NCBI GenBank assembly: GCA_963785815.1
Contig: CAWAWN010000002.1
Span: forward strand, 1,488,001 to 1,552,000
Origin: UBA4742 sp963785815
Lineage (GTDB): Bacteria > Actinomycetota > Acidimicrobiia > Acidimicrobiales > Acidimicrobilacustridaceae
DNA length: 64,000 nt
Direction: 5' to 3'
Made by a program: the position numbers and the translations under genes. Under the pieces are notes generated by a model, which worked only from the letters and a program-made list of their open reading frames with translations, searched no databases and was not told the origin of the DNA. This document shows, one piece after another, positions 18,027 to 27,064 of the stretch. How positions within the stretch are numbered: the stretch's first letter is position 1; each line of letters starts with the position of its first letter.

Positions 18027-18497
18027 TCAGCTGGCCTTGTGCTGGCCGAACTGGTGGCCGACCGCCTTGGTCACCGCCGCGGGGACCTTGGCCTCGATCT
18101 TGGTGGCCTCGGCCTGGGTGATCCTGCCCTTGGTCACGGCGTGCTGGATTCGGGCGTCTACGTCCTTGGTCAGGTCGGTGACCAGGGTCGAGGTGCTGAC
18201 GCCCTTGGCGTTGGCCACCTGGGCCACCGTCTGGCCGCCCTTCAGGTCGCTGCGCAGCTCCTGGGGCGTGATGCCGATGACCTTGGCGCTGTCACGCAGC
18301 CCGGCCCGGCGGATCTCCTTGCGGTGGTTCTTGAGCCAGGCGACGCCCTTGGGGGCGGTGGCCGGGCTGGCCGAGGCCGCCGGGGGGGTGGTGGGGGTGG
18401 TGGGGGTGGTGGCGCCCGCGTCGCTCACGGCGAAGGCGACGGTGCCGCCCAGCAGGGCCAGTCCGGCGACGCTGGAGGCGATGAGCTTGCTCTTCAT
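18027..18497 (-). CDS. Secreted protein of unknown function
   Basis: 156 aa. Sec signal peptide (MKSKLIASSVAGLALLGGTVAFAVSDAGA, given as a feature: Lys-rich start, hydrophobic core, AGA end), a TTPTTPTTPP linker, then a helical domain with ITPQELRSDLKGGQTVAQVA and VSTSTLVTDL, a motif pair I recognise from many actinobacterial exported proteins of unknown role. RBS GGAGAACCACC precedes the ATG. No neighbour shares its strand closely; it lies between the P-type ATPase and the ETF gene, with its own hairpin terminator. Confidence 0.75.
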   Translation of the reverse strand: MKSKLIASSVAGLALLGGTVAFAVSDAGATTPTTPTTPPAASASPATAPKGVAWLKNHRKEIRRAGLRDSAKVIGITPQELRSDLKGGQTVAQVANAKGVSTSTLVTDLTKDVDARIQHAVTKGRITQAEATKIEAKVPAAVTKAVGHQFGQHKAS

Positions 18498-18604
18498 GGT
18501 GGTTCTCCTGATCTCGATCCGAGTCGGGCGGGGGGCCTGCTCGTGATGAGGATCAAGATGACCGCCGAATGTGAGCGGATTGTGAAGCGCGGATCAGGGG
18601 GCGA

Positions 18605-20473
18605 TCAAGGTGTCCGGGCCGCGTCGAGCTGGGCTTCCAGCTCGGTCACCACCTCCTGCCAGTCGGCCACCAGACCCAGGTCGGCGAAGTCGAACACCGG
18701 CGCATCGGGATCGGGGTTGACGGCCACGACCAGGCCGGCGCGGCGCAGGCCCACCATGTGGTTGAACTTGCCGCTGGCCCCGATGACCAGGGCCAGCTCG
18801 GGGGCCAGGTTCTGACCGGTGATCCCGACCTGGCGGGAGTGGGGGAGCCACCCCGCGTCGGTGACCTTGCGGGTGGCGGCCACCTCGGCCCCCAGGCGTC
18901 GGGCCAACGCCTCGACCCGCGGGAGGTCGGCCGGGTCGACGCCGCGGCCCACCGACACGATCCGGGTGGCGCCGCCCAGCACGTCGAGGTCGTCGTCGCG
19001 GCGGCGGACGTGGACGGCCACCCGGCCCCGCGGCTTCACCTCGAGGTGGGAGACGACCGGCTCGGCGGCCCGGCGGGGGCGGTGCTCGGCCAGCACACCG
19101 GGGCGCACCGTGACCATCTGGGTGGCCGAGGTGGCCTCGATGGCGGCCACCATGGCGCCACCGAAGGCCGGCTTCCAGGCTCGCAGCCGTCGACGGGCAT
19201 CGAGCTCGAGGCCGATGGCGTCGCCGGTCAGGCCGGCGTCGAGGGCCGCGGCCACCCGGGCCGCCACCTCCCGGCCCCAGGAGGTGCCGGGGGCGGCCAC
19301 GATGGTGGGGCTGAGCTGCCGGCACCAGTCGGCCACGGCGGCGCCCACATCCTCTTCGACCGTCGAGCGCTGGGCGTCGGTCGACCCCAGCAGCACCACC
19401 TCGTCGGCACCCCAGCTGTGGAGCACCGCGGCCAGCTCGGCGCTCCAGGGGGCGGGTGACAGCAACGGCTCGCCGATGGCCACCACCCGGGCGCCGAGGT
19501 CGGCGGCCAGGTCGGCGGCCGTGCCCAACAGCTCGCGCAGCACGCGTTGGCGTCCCGGTTCGACGAGCACGGCCACCACCGAGACGTCGGCGCCGCGACC
19601 GGCGCTGGGCCCGGGTCGGGCTGCTGCCACCTCGGACCCGGCGCGGTGGGCGCGCCCGGCCGGCTGGGCCGGATCGAGCAGCCCCCGCTCGCGCCACACG
19701 TCGATCACCGTGGCCACCTGCTCGGCGAGGGCCCCGGTGAGGCGCACCCGGCCCCGCACCACGGCCTCGGCCTTGATCTCGCCCACGCGGGTGGGGCTGG
19801 CCGCCTGGCCCCACGGTCCCGCCCCCAGGTCGGTGGCGCCGAGGCGTTCGATGCGAGCCGGGTCGACCGCGGCCAACAGCTCGGGGTCCTTGACCTTGCA
19901 GGGATCGATGAGCCGCTCGGCCACCGATAGCACGGCCGGCAGGGCCACGGTGGCCTCGAGCCAGGTGTCGTCCTGCTCGCAGCCCACCGCCACGGCGTCG
20001 GTGCCGTCGAGCGCCAGGCGCTTCACCCCGGTGGCGAAGGGCAGGTCGAGCAGCTGGGCCAGCTCGGGGCCGACCTGGCCGGTCTCGGCGTCGACCGAGT
20101 TGCGACCGCACAGCACCAGGTCGACCTCGCCCAGCCGCAGCAGGGCCGCGGCCAGGGCCCGGGCGGTGGCCAGGGTGTCGCTGCCGGCGAAGGCGGGGTC
20201 GCTGATCAGCACCCCTCGATCGGCCCCGCAGGCCAGCGCCTCGCGCAGCACGTCCTCGGCCGAGGGCGGTCCGAGGGTGATGACGGTGCAGCTGCCCCCG
20301 GTCTGGCCGGCCAGCAGCACCCCCTGGGCCACGGCCCGGCGGCAGTAGGCGCTCATCTCCAGTGGGACGCCGTCGCGCTGGAGGCGGCCGTCCGCGCCGA
20401 TCTCCATGTTCTCGAAGGCGGGGATCTGCTTGACCAGGGCGGCGACGTGCAGCGGTCGCGTCGGCGCGCTCAC
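18605..20473 (-). CDS. Fused electron transfer flavoprotein beta-alpha
   Basis: 622 aa in one chain. Residues about 1-265 are ETF beta (VAALVKQIPAFENMEI, LCGRNSVDAETGQVGPELA, CKVKDPEL). Residues about 290-622 are ETF alpha, ending in the FAD domain VGITGQNLAPELALVIGASG, NHMVGLRRAG, VAVNPDPDAPVFDFADLGLV. ETF passes electrons from acyl-CoA dehydrogenases to ETF:quinone oxidoreductase. Most bacteria encode two subunits, so the fusion is notable; the linker (AHRAGSEVAAARPGPSAG) is low-complexity. GTG start at 20473. A partner acyl-CoA dehydrogenase may be the gene starting at 63746. Confidence 0.9.
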   Translation of the reverse strand: MSAPTRPLHVAALVKQIPAFENMEIGADGRLQRDGVPLEMSAYCRRAVAQGVLLAGQTGGSCTVITLGPPSAEDVLREALACGADRGVLISDPAFAGSDTLATARALAAALLRLGEVDLVLCGRNSVDAETGQVGPELAQLLDLPFATGVKRLALDGTDAVAVGCEQDDTWLEATVALPAVLSVAERLIDPCKVKDPELLAAVDPARIERLGATDLGAGPWGQAASPTRVGEIKAEAVVRGRVRLTGALAEQVATVIDVWRERGLLDPAQPAGRAHRAGSEVAAARPGPSAGRGADVSVVAVLVEPGRQRVLRELLGTAADLAADLGARVVAIGEPLLSPAPWSAELAAVLHSWGADEVVLLGSTDAQRSTVEEDVGAAVADWCRQLSPTIVAAPGTSWGREVAARVAAALDAGLTGDAIGLELDARRRLRAWKPAFGGAMVAAIEATSATQMVTVRPGVLAEHRPRRAAEPVVSHLEVKPRGRVAVHVRRRDDDLDVLGGATRIVSVGRGVDPADLPRVEALARRLGAEVAATRKVTDAGWLPHSRQVGITGQNLAPELALVIGASGKFNHMVGLRRAGLVVAVNPDPDAPVFDFADLGLVADWQEVVTELEAQLDAARTP

Positions 20474-20537
20474 CGTGCGTCGGGCTCGGACCGGCGTGGG
20501 GACATGCGGGCCACGTTAGGAGCTGGCGCCGGTCGCC

Positions 20538-21178
20538 TCAGCGGGCTGCGGCCTCGCGGGCGGCGCGGGCCCGGAACTTGCCCGGCACCAGCTCGCCGGC
20601 CCGGCGGGCGGCGGCCAGGGCCTCGCCCCACCAGGCCAGGTCGTCGAGCGTGATCTGCATGGCGATGTCGCTGTTGTAGTCGGTGGGGTCGCCGGCCTCG
20701 TCGAAGGCGTGGAGCACGTCGGGGTGATCACCGTCTGGCGGATCGGGGCCATCTCGAACTCGATGGCGATGAGGGCCAGGTGCTCGATGGCCCGCACGCC
20801 GGCGGCCGCGCCACCGCTGTAGCTGACGGCGCTGATCGGCTTGTTGCGCAGCGCGTGGGTGATGAAGATGTTGTCGAGGGCGTTCTTGAGCACGCCGGGG
20901 ATCGAGTGGTTGTACTCGGGGGTGACCACCAGGTAGGCGTCGCCCTCGGCGATCCTGGCGTTCCAGGCCTTGACCACGGGATCGGAGAAGGTGGGATCGG
21001 TGAAGTCGCCGATGGTGCCGGCGTGCTCCTGGAAGAAGGGCATGGGCCAGTCGCGCAGGTCGAGCACCTCGACCTCGAAGGCGTCGTGGTGGGTGGTGCG
21101 CTCGACCACCCAGGGCACGACCTGGTCCGACGCCCGCGTGGGTCGCGTGCTGCCCACGATCACCTGCAACTTCAACAC
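20538..21178 (-). pseudogene. NADPH-dependent FMN reductase, one frameshift
   Basis: The first 150 residues from ATG 21178 match flavodoxin-like NADPH:FMN reductases: VIVGSTRPTRASD phosphate loop, VTPEYNHSIPGVLKNALD and PISAVSYSGGAAAGVRA. At 20721-20724 the frame breaks; the C-terminus continues in another frame (DVLHAFDEAGDP ... GELVPGKFRAR) to the stop at 20538. Adding one C to the run of four restores ITPDVLHAFDE. Likely a sequence error; the repaired protein would be 213 aa, normal for the family. Confidence 0.85.
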
Positions 21179-21263
21179 GTCCGGCCTCCTCGTCGGCCCG
21201 TCGCCACCGTCGGGTCAACCTACCGGCGCCCGTCGTGATTCCCCGGGGCGGCGTCGCGATCGG

Positions 21264-22703
21264 TCAGTCGGCCGGGAACCAGTTGCCGTGCAGGCCGTTG
21301 GGCACACGCTGGGGCAGGTGCAGCTTGGCCCGAGGTGGCGCGGGGAAGTCGGCCGCGTCCCACATCCACAGCTCGGTGGCGTCGGCGTCCACCCGGTTGA
21401 CGTAGCCCAGGTAGTAGCCGTCGAGCTCGTCGGTGCCGCCGGGGCGGGGGGCGAAGATCGGCTCGCCGATGGCGCCACCGGTGAGGTGCTGGGCCCACCC
21501 GCCGGTGTCGAGGTCGACCCGGCACAGGGCGTCGTGCTCGCCCGGGACCAGGGTCGGGATCTGGCCGCTGGCCGCGCCGACCAGGGTGTAGCGATGCGGT
21601 CGGCCGATGCGACGGTCGTCGATGCGGGGGAACTCGGAGGGCCCGTCGTGGACGGTGTCGAACGAGACGGTGCCGGCGTCGGGGGACAGGCGGGCGCGCA
21701 CGAAGTCCCCGCGGTCGGCGGCGTCGGGCACCAGGAACCCGGGCAGGGTCCAACGGGGGAACGACAGCTCGATGTGGTCGCCGGCCTCGTGGGCGTTGGC
21801 GAAGTGCCACACCCAGAAGGCGTCGGTCTCGATCCAGCGGGTGGGGCCGGTGCCGTCGCGGCGGATCACGGCGATGCGGGTGCCCAGGTCGGGCTGCCAG
21901 GACAGCATGGCACCGCCGCTGAGCATGGCCTCGATGTCGAACACCGCGGGGGAGACCACCAGCACGAGGTGCTGCTCGGTGATGGCGAAGTCGTGGATCA
22001 TGCAGCTGTGGTCGGCGCCGTCGACCGCCCGTTCGGGCTGGGCCATGGTGCCGTCGGCGGCCACCACCGCCCAGGTGAGGTAGGGCTGCTCGACGTCGTA
22101 GCGGAACACCACCAGCTCGCCGGTGACGGGATCGGTCTTGGGATGGGCGCACAGGCCTTTGGGCAGCCCACCGTCGAAGTCGAAGCGGGCCATGGTCTCG
22201 AGCCCGGGGGTGACCTCGTAGGCCGGGGTGCCCTCCTCGAGGGCCAGGTAGTGACCGGCGTGGCGCACGATGTTGATGAAGGCGTCGAGCTTGGTGGGCC
22301 AGCCGGGGTCGGGATCGGGACCGAGCAGCGACTGGTCCACGAAGGTCGGGGTGAGCAGGCCGCCGTAGAGGGCACGGCCGGCGCGCTCCTCAGCTGCCAG
22401 GGCGTTGGTGGTCACCCAACGGTTGCGGTAGCGCACCCGGCCGTCCTCGAACCACAGCCCGTGCAGCATCCCGTCGCCTTCCATCGGGTACGTGTAGCTG
22501 CCCAGCGGAGGGAACTTCGGGTTGGGTCCGTTGCGCAGGTAGCCGCCGGCCAGGTCGGTGGGGATCTCGCCGTCGACCACCGTGACCTCGGCCTGGATCT
22601 CGGCGTGGACGGGGGCGAATCGGCCCGACAGGTGCGGGTTGGTGGTCGGGTCGACCAGGCGCAGGGCCGCGGTGGGGTTCGATTCGTCAGTCACGGCCGC
22701 CAT
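21264..22703 (-). CDS. Carotenoid cleavage oxygenase family protein
   Basis: 479 aa seven-bladed propeller dioxygenase. YLRNGPNPKF near the N-terminus and MEGDGMLHGLWF are family hallmarks; iron-ligating histidines are seen in CAHPKTD, CMIHDFAIT, WHFANAHE and GLHGNWFP. It cleaves double bonds in carotenoids, apocarotenoids or stilbene-like compounds; the substrate is not predictable. No carotenoid biosynthetic genes are nearby, so an apocarotenoid or aromatic alkene breakdown role fits as well. Confidence 0.93.
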   Translation of the reverse strand: MAAVTDESNPTAALRLVDPTTNPHLSGRFAPVHAEIQAEVTVVDGEIPTDLAGGYLRNGPNPKFPPLGSYTYPMEGDGMLHGLWFEDGRVRYRNRWVTTNALAAEERAGRALYGGLLTPTFVDQSLLGPDPDPGWPTKLDAFINIVRHAGHYLALEEGTPAYEVTPGLETMARFDFDGGLPKGLCAHPKTDPVTGELVVFRYDVEQPYLTWAVVAADGTMAQPERAVDGADHSCMIHDFAITEQHLVLVVSPAVFDIEAMLSGGAMLSWQPDLGTRIAVIRRDGTGPTRWIETDAFWVWHFANAHEAGDHIELSFPRWTLPGFLVPDAADRGDFVRARLSPDAGTVSFDTVHDGPSEFPRIDDRRIGRPHRYTLVGAASGQIPTLVPGEHDALCRVDLDTGGWAQHLTGGAIGEPIFAPRPGGTDELDGYYLGYVNRVDADATELWMWDAADFPAPPRAKLHLPQRVPNGLHGNWFPAD

Positions 22704-22758
22704 GTTGGCGCGACGGCGTCCGACGCGGCGCCACGATCAGGTCCGCTCCGTCAGAAGC

Positions 22759-22795
22759 CCGCCTGCCACCCCTTTGAGGCAGGGGTGGCAGGCGG
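22759..22795. terminator. 15-bp perfect hairpin
   Basis: CCGCCTGCCACCCCT and AGGGGTGGCAGGCGG with a 7-nt loop; follows the secreted beta-helix gene ending at 22813 (minus strand). Confidence 0.75.
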
Positions 22796-22812
22796 ACGAA
22801 CTGCGGAAGCGA

Positions 22813-23577
22813 TCAGACCAGGGACGCGCACTGCCCGGTGGCCTTGCGGCCAACGGTGTTGACCTCACCGGGGATGAAGCCGCCGGACACCGCGGGGGCG
22901 AGTCCGCTGCAGCGGAGGTTCAGTCCGATGGTGTTGCTGGTGACGTACACGGCACTGCCCGGATCGGTCACGGTGACGTTGGTGACCGTGGCGTTGCGTC
23001 CGATGTGGTTGAAGAGCAGGCCGAGCCACGCGCCGTCCACCCGGTTCGCGGTGAAGTCGCCGCCGATCGTGTTGTGCTTGATCGCCCAGGGAATCGGACC
23101 GCCGCCGCCGATCAACCGAACGTTCCCGTTGACCGTGATCCCGTTCAGCAGGACGGTGTTCGCGTCGGAGGCGGTGACGTTGCCGTTGACCGTGATCGTG
23201 GAGTGCCCCGTCGGCTCGACGGTACACGCGTGGTAGGACTCGCCGCCGGGCTGGCAGCCCAAACCGAGAAGCGAGCCTGCGTAGGCCCGGACGCTGTTCC
23301 CGACGGTGATCGTCGAGGGCGCGGTCTGCGCGTCGAGAGAGGCGCCGGCGAGGACGCTCACGTTGCCATTGACCGTGATCACCGCATCGGCCGCCACCGA
23401 GCACATGCCCGTGACCCTGATGTTGGCGTAGGTCCCCGAGCCGATCTCACCACCGGTGCACGTGTACGCCACCGGCCAGGCGTTGGGGGTCACGGCGCTG
23501 GCGACACCAGTCGCACCCAGGCCGGTAGCCACCATCGCCACCAACGTGGCCATGCAGAACGCGATTCGAAATCTCAT
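22813..23577 (-). CDS. Secreted beta-helix-like protein of unknown function
   Basis: 254 aa. Signal peptide (MRFRIAFCMATLVAMVATGL..., cleavage near ASA-VTP). The mature part repeats short beta units: ITVNGNVSVLAG, STITVGNSV, STITVNGNVTAS, GITVNGNVRL, NTIGGDFTANRV, NHIGRNATVTNV, NTIGLNLRC, a spacing like a right-handed beta-helix. Six cysteines are scattered. No enzyme motif seen. GAGGGGGAG precedes the ATG at 23577; longer in-frame starts would prefix the signal peptide with charged residues. Probably an extracellular structural or binding protein. Confidence 0.72.
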   Translation of the reverse strand: MRFRIAFCMATLVAMVATGLGATGVASAVTPNAWPVAYTCTGGEIGSGTYANIRVTGMCSVAADAVITVNGNVSVLAGASLDAQTAPSTITVGNSVRAYAGSLLGLGCQPGGESYHACTVEPTGHSTITVNGNVTASDANTVLLNGITVNGNVRLIGGGGPIPWAIKHNTIGGDFTANRVDGAWLGLLFNHIGRNATVTNVTVTDPGSAVYVTSNTIGLNLRCSGLAPAVSGGFIPGEVNTVGRKATGQCASLV

Positions 23578-23773
23578 GCTTGTCTCCCCCTCTTGATCAG
23601 TCACCCATCCCCGAAGCCTCGCGGCCCCCGGCGTCTGCTCTGCCTATCACACGGACGTGGAGAAATCGTGAGGAGCACCATCTGGCGGGGGAGTCGACCT
23701 GTCGGTCCTATCCGCACCGGCTCTCCATGGGGCCGGTCGCCGTCGGGCGCGTCCCCGCCGCGCAATGATGGCG

Positions 23774-25473
23774 GCCGTGAGCTCAGAGCGGAATGCCCGC
23801 ATCGTGGCGCGCTACCGGGCCGGAGCGCCGCTGGAGGAGATTGCGGTGGAGCACGGCTTGAGCGCCGAGCGTGTGCGCCAGATCGCCCGTCGGGCGGGCG
23901 AGCCGGGCCGCCGGATCTCCCGGGGTTCCGCCAACGGCGAGCGGGTGAAGCTGCGGATCGGCAACCTGGCCAAGGCCGTGCTGGTCACTGGTCAGGCCTA
24001 CCAGGACCCGAAGGACGCCTTGAACGAGTTCATCTCCAACGCGGCGGACGAGTACGCGTTGACGGGGCGCGGGGTGAGCGGATCCGGGTGGTGCTGCGCC
24101 GCAAGGGGCACCACCCGGTCGTGATGGTCGATGACCAGGGCCGAGGCATGTCACCGGACCGCTTGCGCGAGGTGGCCCGCAACCTCTTCGAGAGCACGAA
24201 GGCAGGCGACGATCGCACGCTCGGGGAGAAGGCCATCGGCCTGCTCGGTTTCCAGCAGCTCGGGGCCCGCTGCGAGATCGTGTCCCGGGCCACCGGAAGC
24301 GACGAGACCTGGGCACTGATGCTCGAGCGGGGCCGGGCCGACGCCACGCTGGTACGGGAGCGGCGGCGAGCGCGCACCGAGCCCGGTACGACCGTCTATG
24401 TGGCCCAGCTCGACCCCGAGGTGCTGCGCATGCTCACCCAGCGCAAGGTGGTCGAGTACCTGCGGCGTCGCCGCGGTCCAGCGCTGGCGCGAGGGGACTA
24501 CTCGATCGAGGTGGTCGAGGGCCGCAGCGCCGAGCTGGTCACTCCCGAGGAGCCAGAGGGCGTGCGCCTCGCCATCCCGGCCCGCGCCACGTTGTGGGGT
24601 CGCATCGAGTTCGCTCTCTACGTGGCCGCGGATTCGTCACCGTCGCGTCACGTGGCCGTCGTCGGCCGTGCCGGCACCGCCATCCTCGATCGCATCACCG
24701 AGCTGGAGGAGTTCGACCACGAGCCGTGGAGCTCGGGGCAGGTGTCGGGCCAGGTGGTGTTCGAGGCGCTCCAGCAGACCGCGGGCCGCCGAGCGGTCCT
24801 GCGCGACGGCGACGCCTTCCCCGTGTTCCGTGAGGCGGTCCTGTCGGTCGAACCACTCGTGGTGCGGGCCGTCGAGCGGATGCGCCAGGAGGTCGACCAG
24901 CAGACCACCGACCGCGTGTCCGACACGGTGCGGCGCATCTTCGAGCGAGTGCTCAAGGAGCTCGCCGACCTGGAGAACCCGATGCGCGCCCCCGCCGGGG
25001 AGGAGCCAGGCTCAGGCGCGCTTCCCCTCGGTGGGGGCGAAGGCGACGACGGCCCCGCCGGCAACCGGTCGTCTGTGCCGGTTGGTGGCGGCGGAAACGA
25101 TGCGGTGCCGACCGAGAGCCCGGGCATCGACGACCTCATGCCGGGCGCCCAGGCGACGCCCCTCGAGGGAACCGGAGCGACCCGCCCGGCACCCGGCCGG
25201 TCCCGCCACCTGCCGACGGTGCGGCCCGATCCTGAACCGGGACCGGCCCGCAGCCGTTTCGACCCCGACGCCGGTGTGGTGCTCTACAACGAGCACCACG
25301 CCGACTTCCTGATGGTCAAAGACGACGAGCCGGCGTTGCTCGACTACCTGGCCACGCTGGTGGCCAAGGAGTACGTCGTGTACAACAACCCGCTGGCCCC
25401 CGCGGAGGACCTGGCGGAGGAGATGGTGCGCATGCTGGTACGGGTCCGCCGCCATCTCCCGCGCCGGCGCTGA
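23774..25473 (+). pseudogene. HTH-GHKL ATPase (Hsp90/MutL-type), one frameshift
   Basis: N-terminal helix-turn-helix (LEEIAVEHGLSAERVRQIAR, about 20-40) followed by a GHKL ATPase: N box DALNEFISNAADEY, then after a frame break at about 24064-24074, G1 VMVDDQGRGMS, and G2 GEKAIGLLGFQQLG. Adding one G to a run of four restores the frame. The rest comprises a transducer-like middle domain, a Gly/Pro-rich linker and a C-terminal module FLMVKDDEPALLDYLATLVAKEYVVYNNP. Restored length about 570 aa. The ATPase should be active if the break is a sequence error. Function unknown; similar stand-alone GHKL proteins occur in defence islands, and this one borders an integrase region. Confidence 0.72.
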
Positions 25474-26110
25474 CCATCATCATGGTCACAACCGTCGCCA
25501 TCACGGCGGCGCTCATTGCCATGTGAGAAGGTGCCAGTCGAGACCCCAGATGGCCACCGCCAGCGACGGTGGTCCCCACCGCGGCGACTCCGAGCATTGT
25601 CCCCGCCAAAGTCGGTTCGGCGAGATCCGTCACCGACCGGAAGGCCGGGTGCCTTGGGTGGCAAAGTCACGCCGTCGAGGTCACCCTGACCGTCGGCCTT
25701 CCCCTCGAACCCTTGAGCGCTGCCCAGACTCGTGCACCCGAGACCTGACCAGGCCTCGGATGGCGGTGGCCGCCCGCTGAGCAACGGCGCCCCAACAGCT
25801 CCCCGTCTCCACTGGGCAGTGCGTCGCACGCCTATGTGCCGTTCAGGGGCAGCCGTTGAGGGTGCCGCCGAGTGGGAAGCGGTGGAGTGGGGGAGATCGG
25901 GACGGGGCTGTCTCGTAGCTCTGGATGCTCGAGGGGATGCGGTGACTGGTCGCGTGGGGTGTCGCGTCACCGGGGCCGGACGCGCTTCTCCCCGGTGATG
26001 GTCAACAACGACGAAACCGTCGCCGCCGGCGAGCCCGAATACTGCGATTCCCGGCCGATGGGACCAGAACCGGGACCGAACCCGGGACCCCCTCTTGCGA
26101 CGGTCAGGCC
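25474..26110. other. Gap without recognised gene; contains one palindrome
   Basis: No frame on either strand here shows a domain or supported RBS; the minus frame 25344-25970 looks like a low-complexity shadow. TGACCAT-CATC-ATGGTCA (25471-25488) is a perfect operator-like palindrome overlapping the stop of the GHKL gene. GC and codon texture look less regular than in the flanks, in keeping with acquired DNA. Confidence 0.45.
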
Positions 26111-26323
26111 ATGAGCGACCACACCATCGACTTCGCCGACTGCGCCACCCTCAGCCTCGCCGAAGCCGCCCACGTCCTCGGCATCCACCGGAGCACTGCC
26201 TGGGACCTCTACAAGCGCGGCGAGTTCCCCGTCCCCGTCCTCCAGATCGGCCACCGCCTCCGAGTCACCAAACACCAACTCGAGCGCTACCTGCTCGGAC
26301 CCGAGACTGGTGACGGTCTCTAG
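26111..26323 (+). CDS. Excisionase-like helix-turn-helix protein
   Basis: 70 aa MerR/excisionase-type winged helix: LSLAEAAHVLGIHRSTAWDLYKRGEFPVPVLQIGHRLRVTKHQLERYL. This family includes recombination directionality factors and small regulators. The stop overlaps that of the convergent nucleotidyltransferase gene by two bases. With a tyrosine integrase 2 kb away it is the best candidate Xis of the element, though it is on the other strand and not adjacent to int. Confidence 0.82.
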   Translation: MSDHTIDFADCATLSLAEAAHVLGIHRSTAWDLYKRGEFPVPVLQIGHRLRVTKHQLERYLLGPETGDGL

Positions 26324-27051
26324 GTGAGGGTGGTCACGAATGGCTCGATGACGTCGATGATGCTGTCCATGTCCAGCCGTAACGGAGCGACGGATTGCAT
26401 CTCGCGCATGGCATGGGCCGGCCTGACCAGGATTTCGGTCTGCACCACCGACGCGACGAGTTGTCCGAGGTGAGCCGGCGCGGCGGCCAGCTCGATGCGC
26501 AGGTCGCCTCTCGTGTCGAACACCTCGATGAGTCGGTAGATGTCGAAGAGGTCGGCGGCGTGCTTGGTGGCGCGGCGCGCCGACCGTGGATAGCCGGCGG
26601 CGTGGCTCTTGGCCGCGACCAACCCCGCAGCGCTCGCCACCGGGATCTCGATGGTCGGCGCGCCCGCGTGGGCAGTCGTGACCAGGACGAGGTCGGCGGT
26701 CTCGAGGGCCCAGCGATGACCTACGACGAACAGCCTCGAGCCAGTGTCGAGCCCGTCGAGTTCATCTTCGGTGACGGCGGTGGTGTCGATGATGTCGACC
26801 TCGGTGCCGTTCACCACGACGGTGTTCTCGTGGGCGAGCGTGTGGCGCTCGGCAAGGACGTGGAGGGCGGTCGGGTCTGCGGTGTTGGCCACCAGGTCGA
26901 TGTCTCGGGTGGCCCGGTGCGCGTCGGCCGCGGTGGATAGCCGGATGTTCACCGCCGTCCCGCCGATCACGGCGATGGCAGGCAGGTCGGATGCGGTGAG
27001 CGCGCGCAACACCTCGACGAGATCGCCGAGCGCCGCGGGCAGGACGACCAC
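26320..27051 (-). CDS. AbiEii-like nucleotidyltransferase toxin
   Basis: About 243 aa from a GTG at 27051. Nucleotidyltransferase-fold features: AIAVIGGTAVNIRLS (GG/GS motif), ATRDIDLVANTAD carrying the metal-binding D-x-D, and EVDIIDTTAV. C-terminal helices include KHAADLFDIYRLIEVF, as in AbiEii/type IV toxin proteins. AbiEii toxins act by nucleotide transfer to tRNA or other targets. Lies directly downstream of the AbiEi-like gene and overlaps its end by a few codons if a more upstream start is used; no strong RBS was found, pointing to translational coupling. Confidence 0.75.
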   Translation of the reverse strand: MVVLPAALGDLVEVLRALTASDLPAIAVIGGTAVNIRLSTAADAHRATRDIDLVANTADPTALHVLAERHTLAHENTVVVNGTEVDIIDTTAVTEDELDGLDTGSRLFVVGHRWALETADLVLVTTAHAGAPTIEIPVASAAGLVAAKSHAAGYPRSARRATKHAADLFDIYRLIEVFDTRGDLRIELAAAPAHLGQLVASVVQTEILVRPAHAMREMQSVAPLRLDMDSIIDVIEPFVTTLT

Positions 27052-27064
27052 CGGGTGCGCCGCG

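Noticed and set aside
25344..25970. Possible minus-strand gene filling the 25.5-26.0 kb gap
   Set aside because: Low-complexity translation, no RBS, overlaps the end of a motif-bearing gene.
26060..26095. Left attachment site of the integrated element (ACCGAACCCGGGACC)
   Set aside because: Matches the tRNA-Lys T-loop region over about ten bases only, too short for GC-rich DNA.
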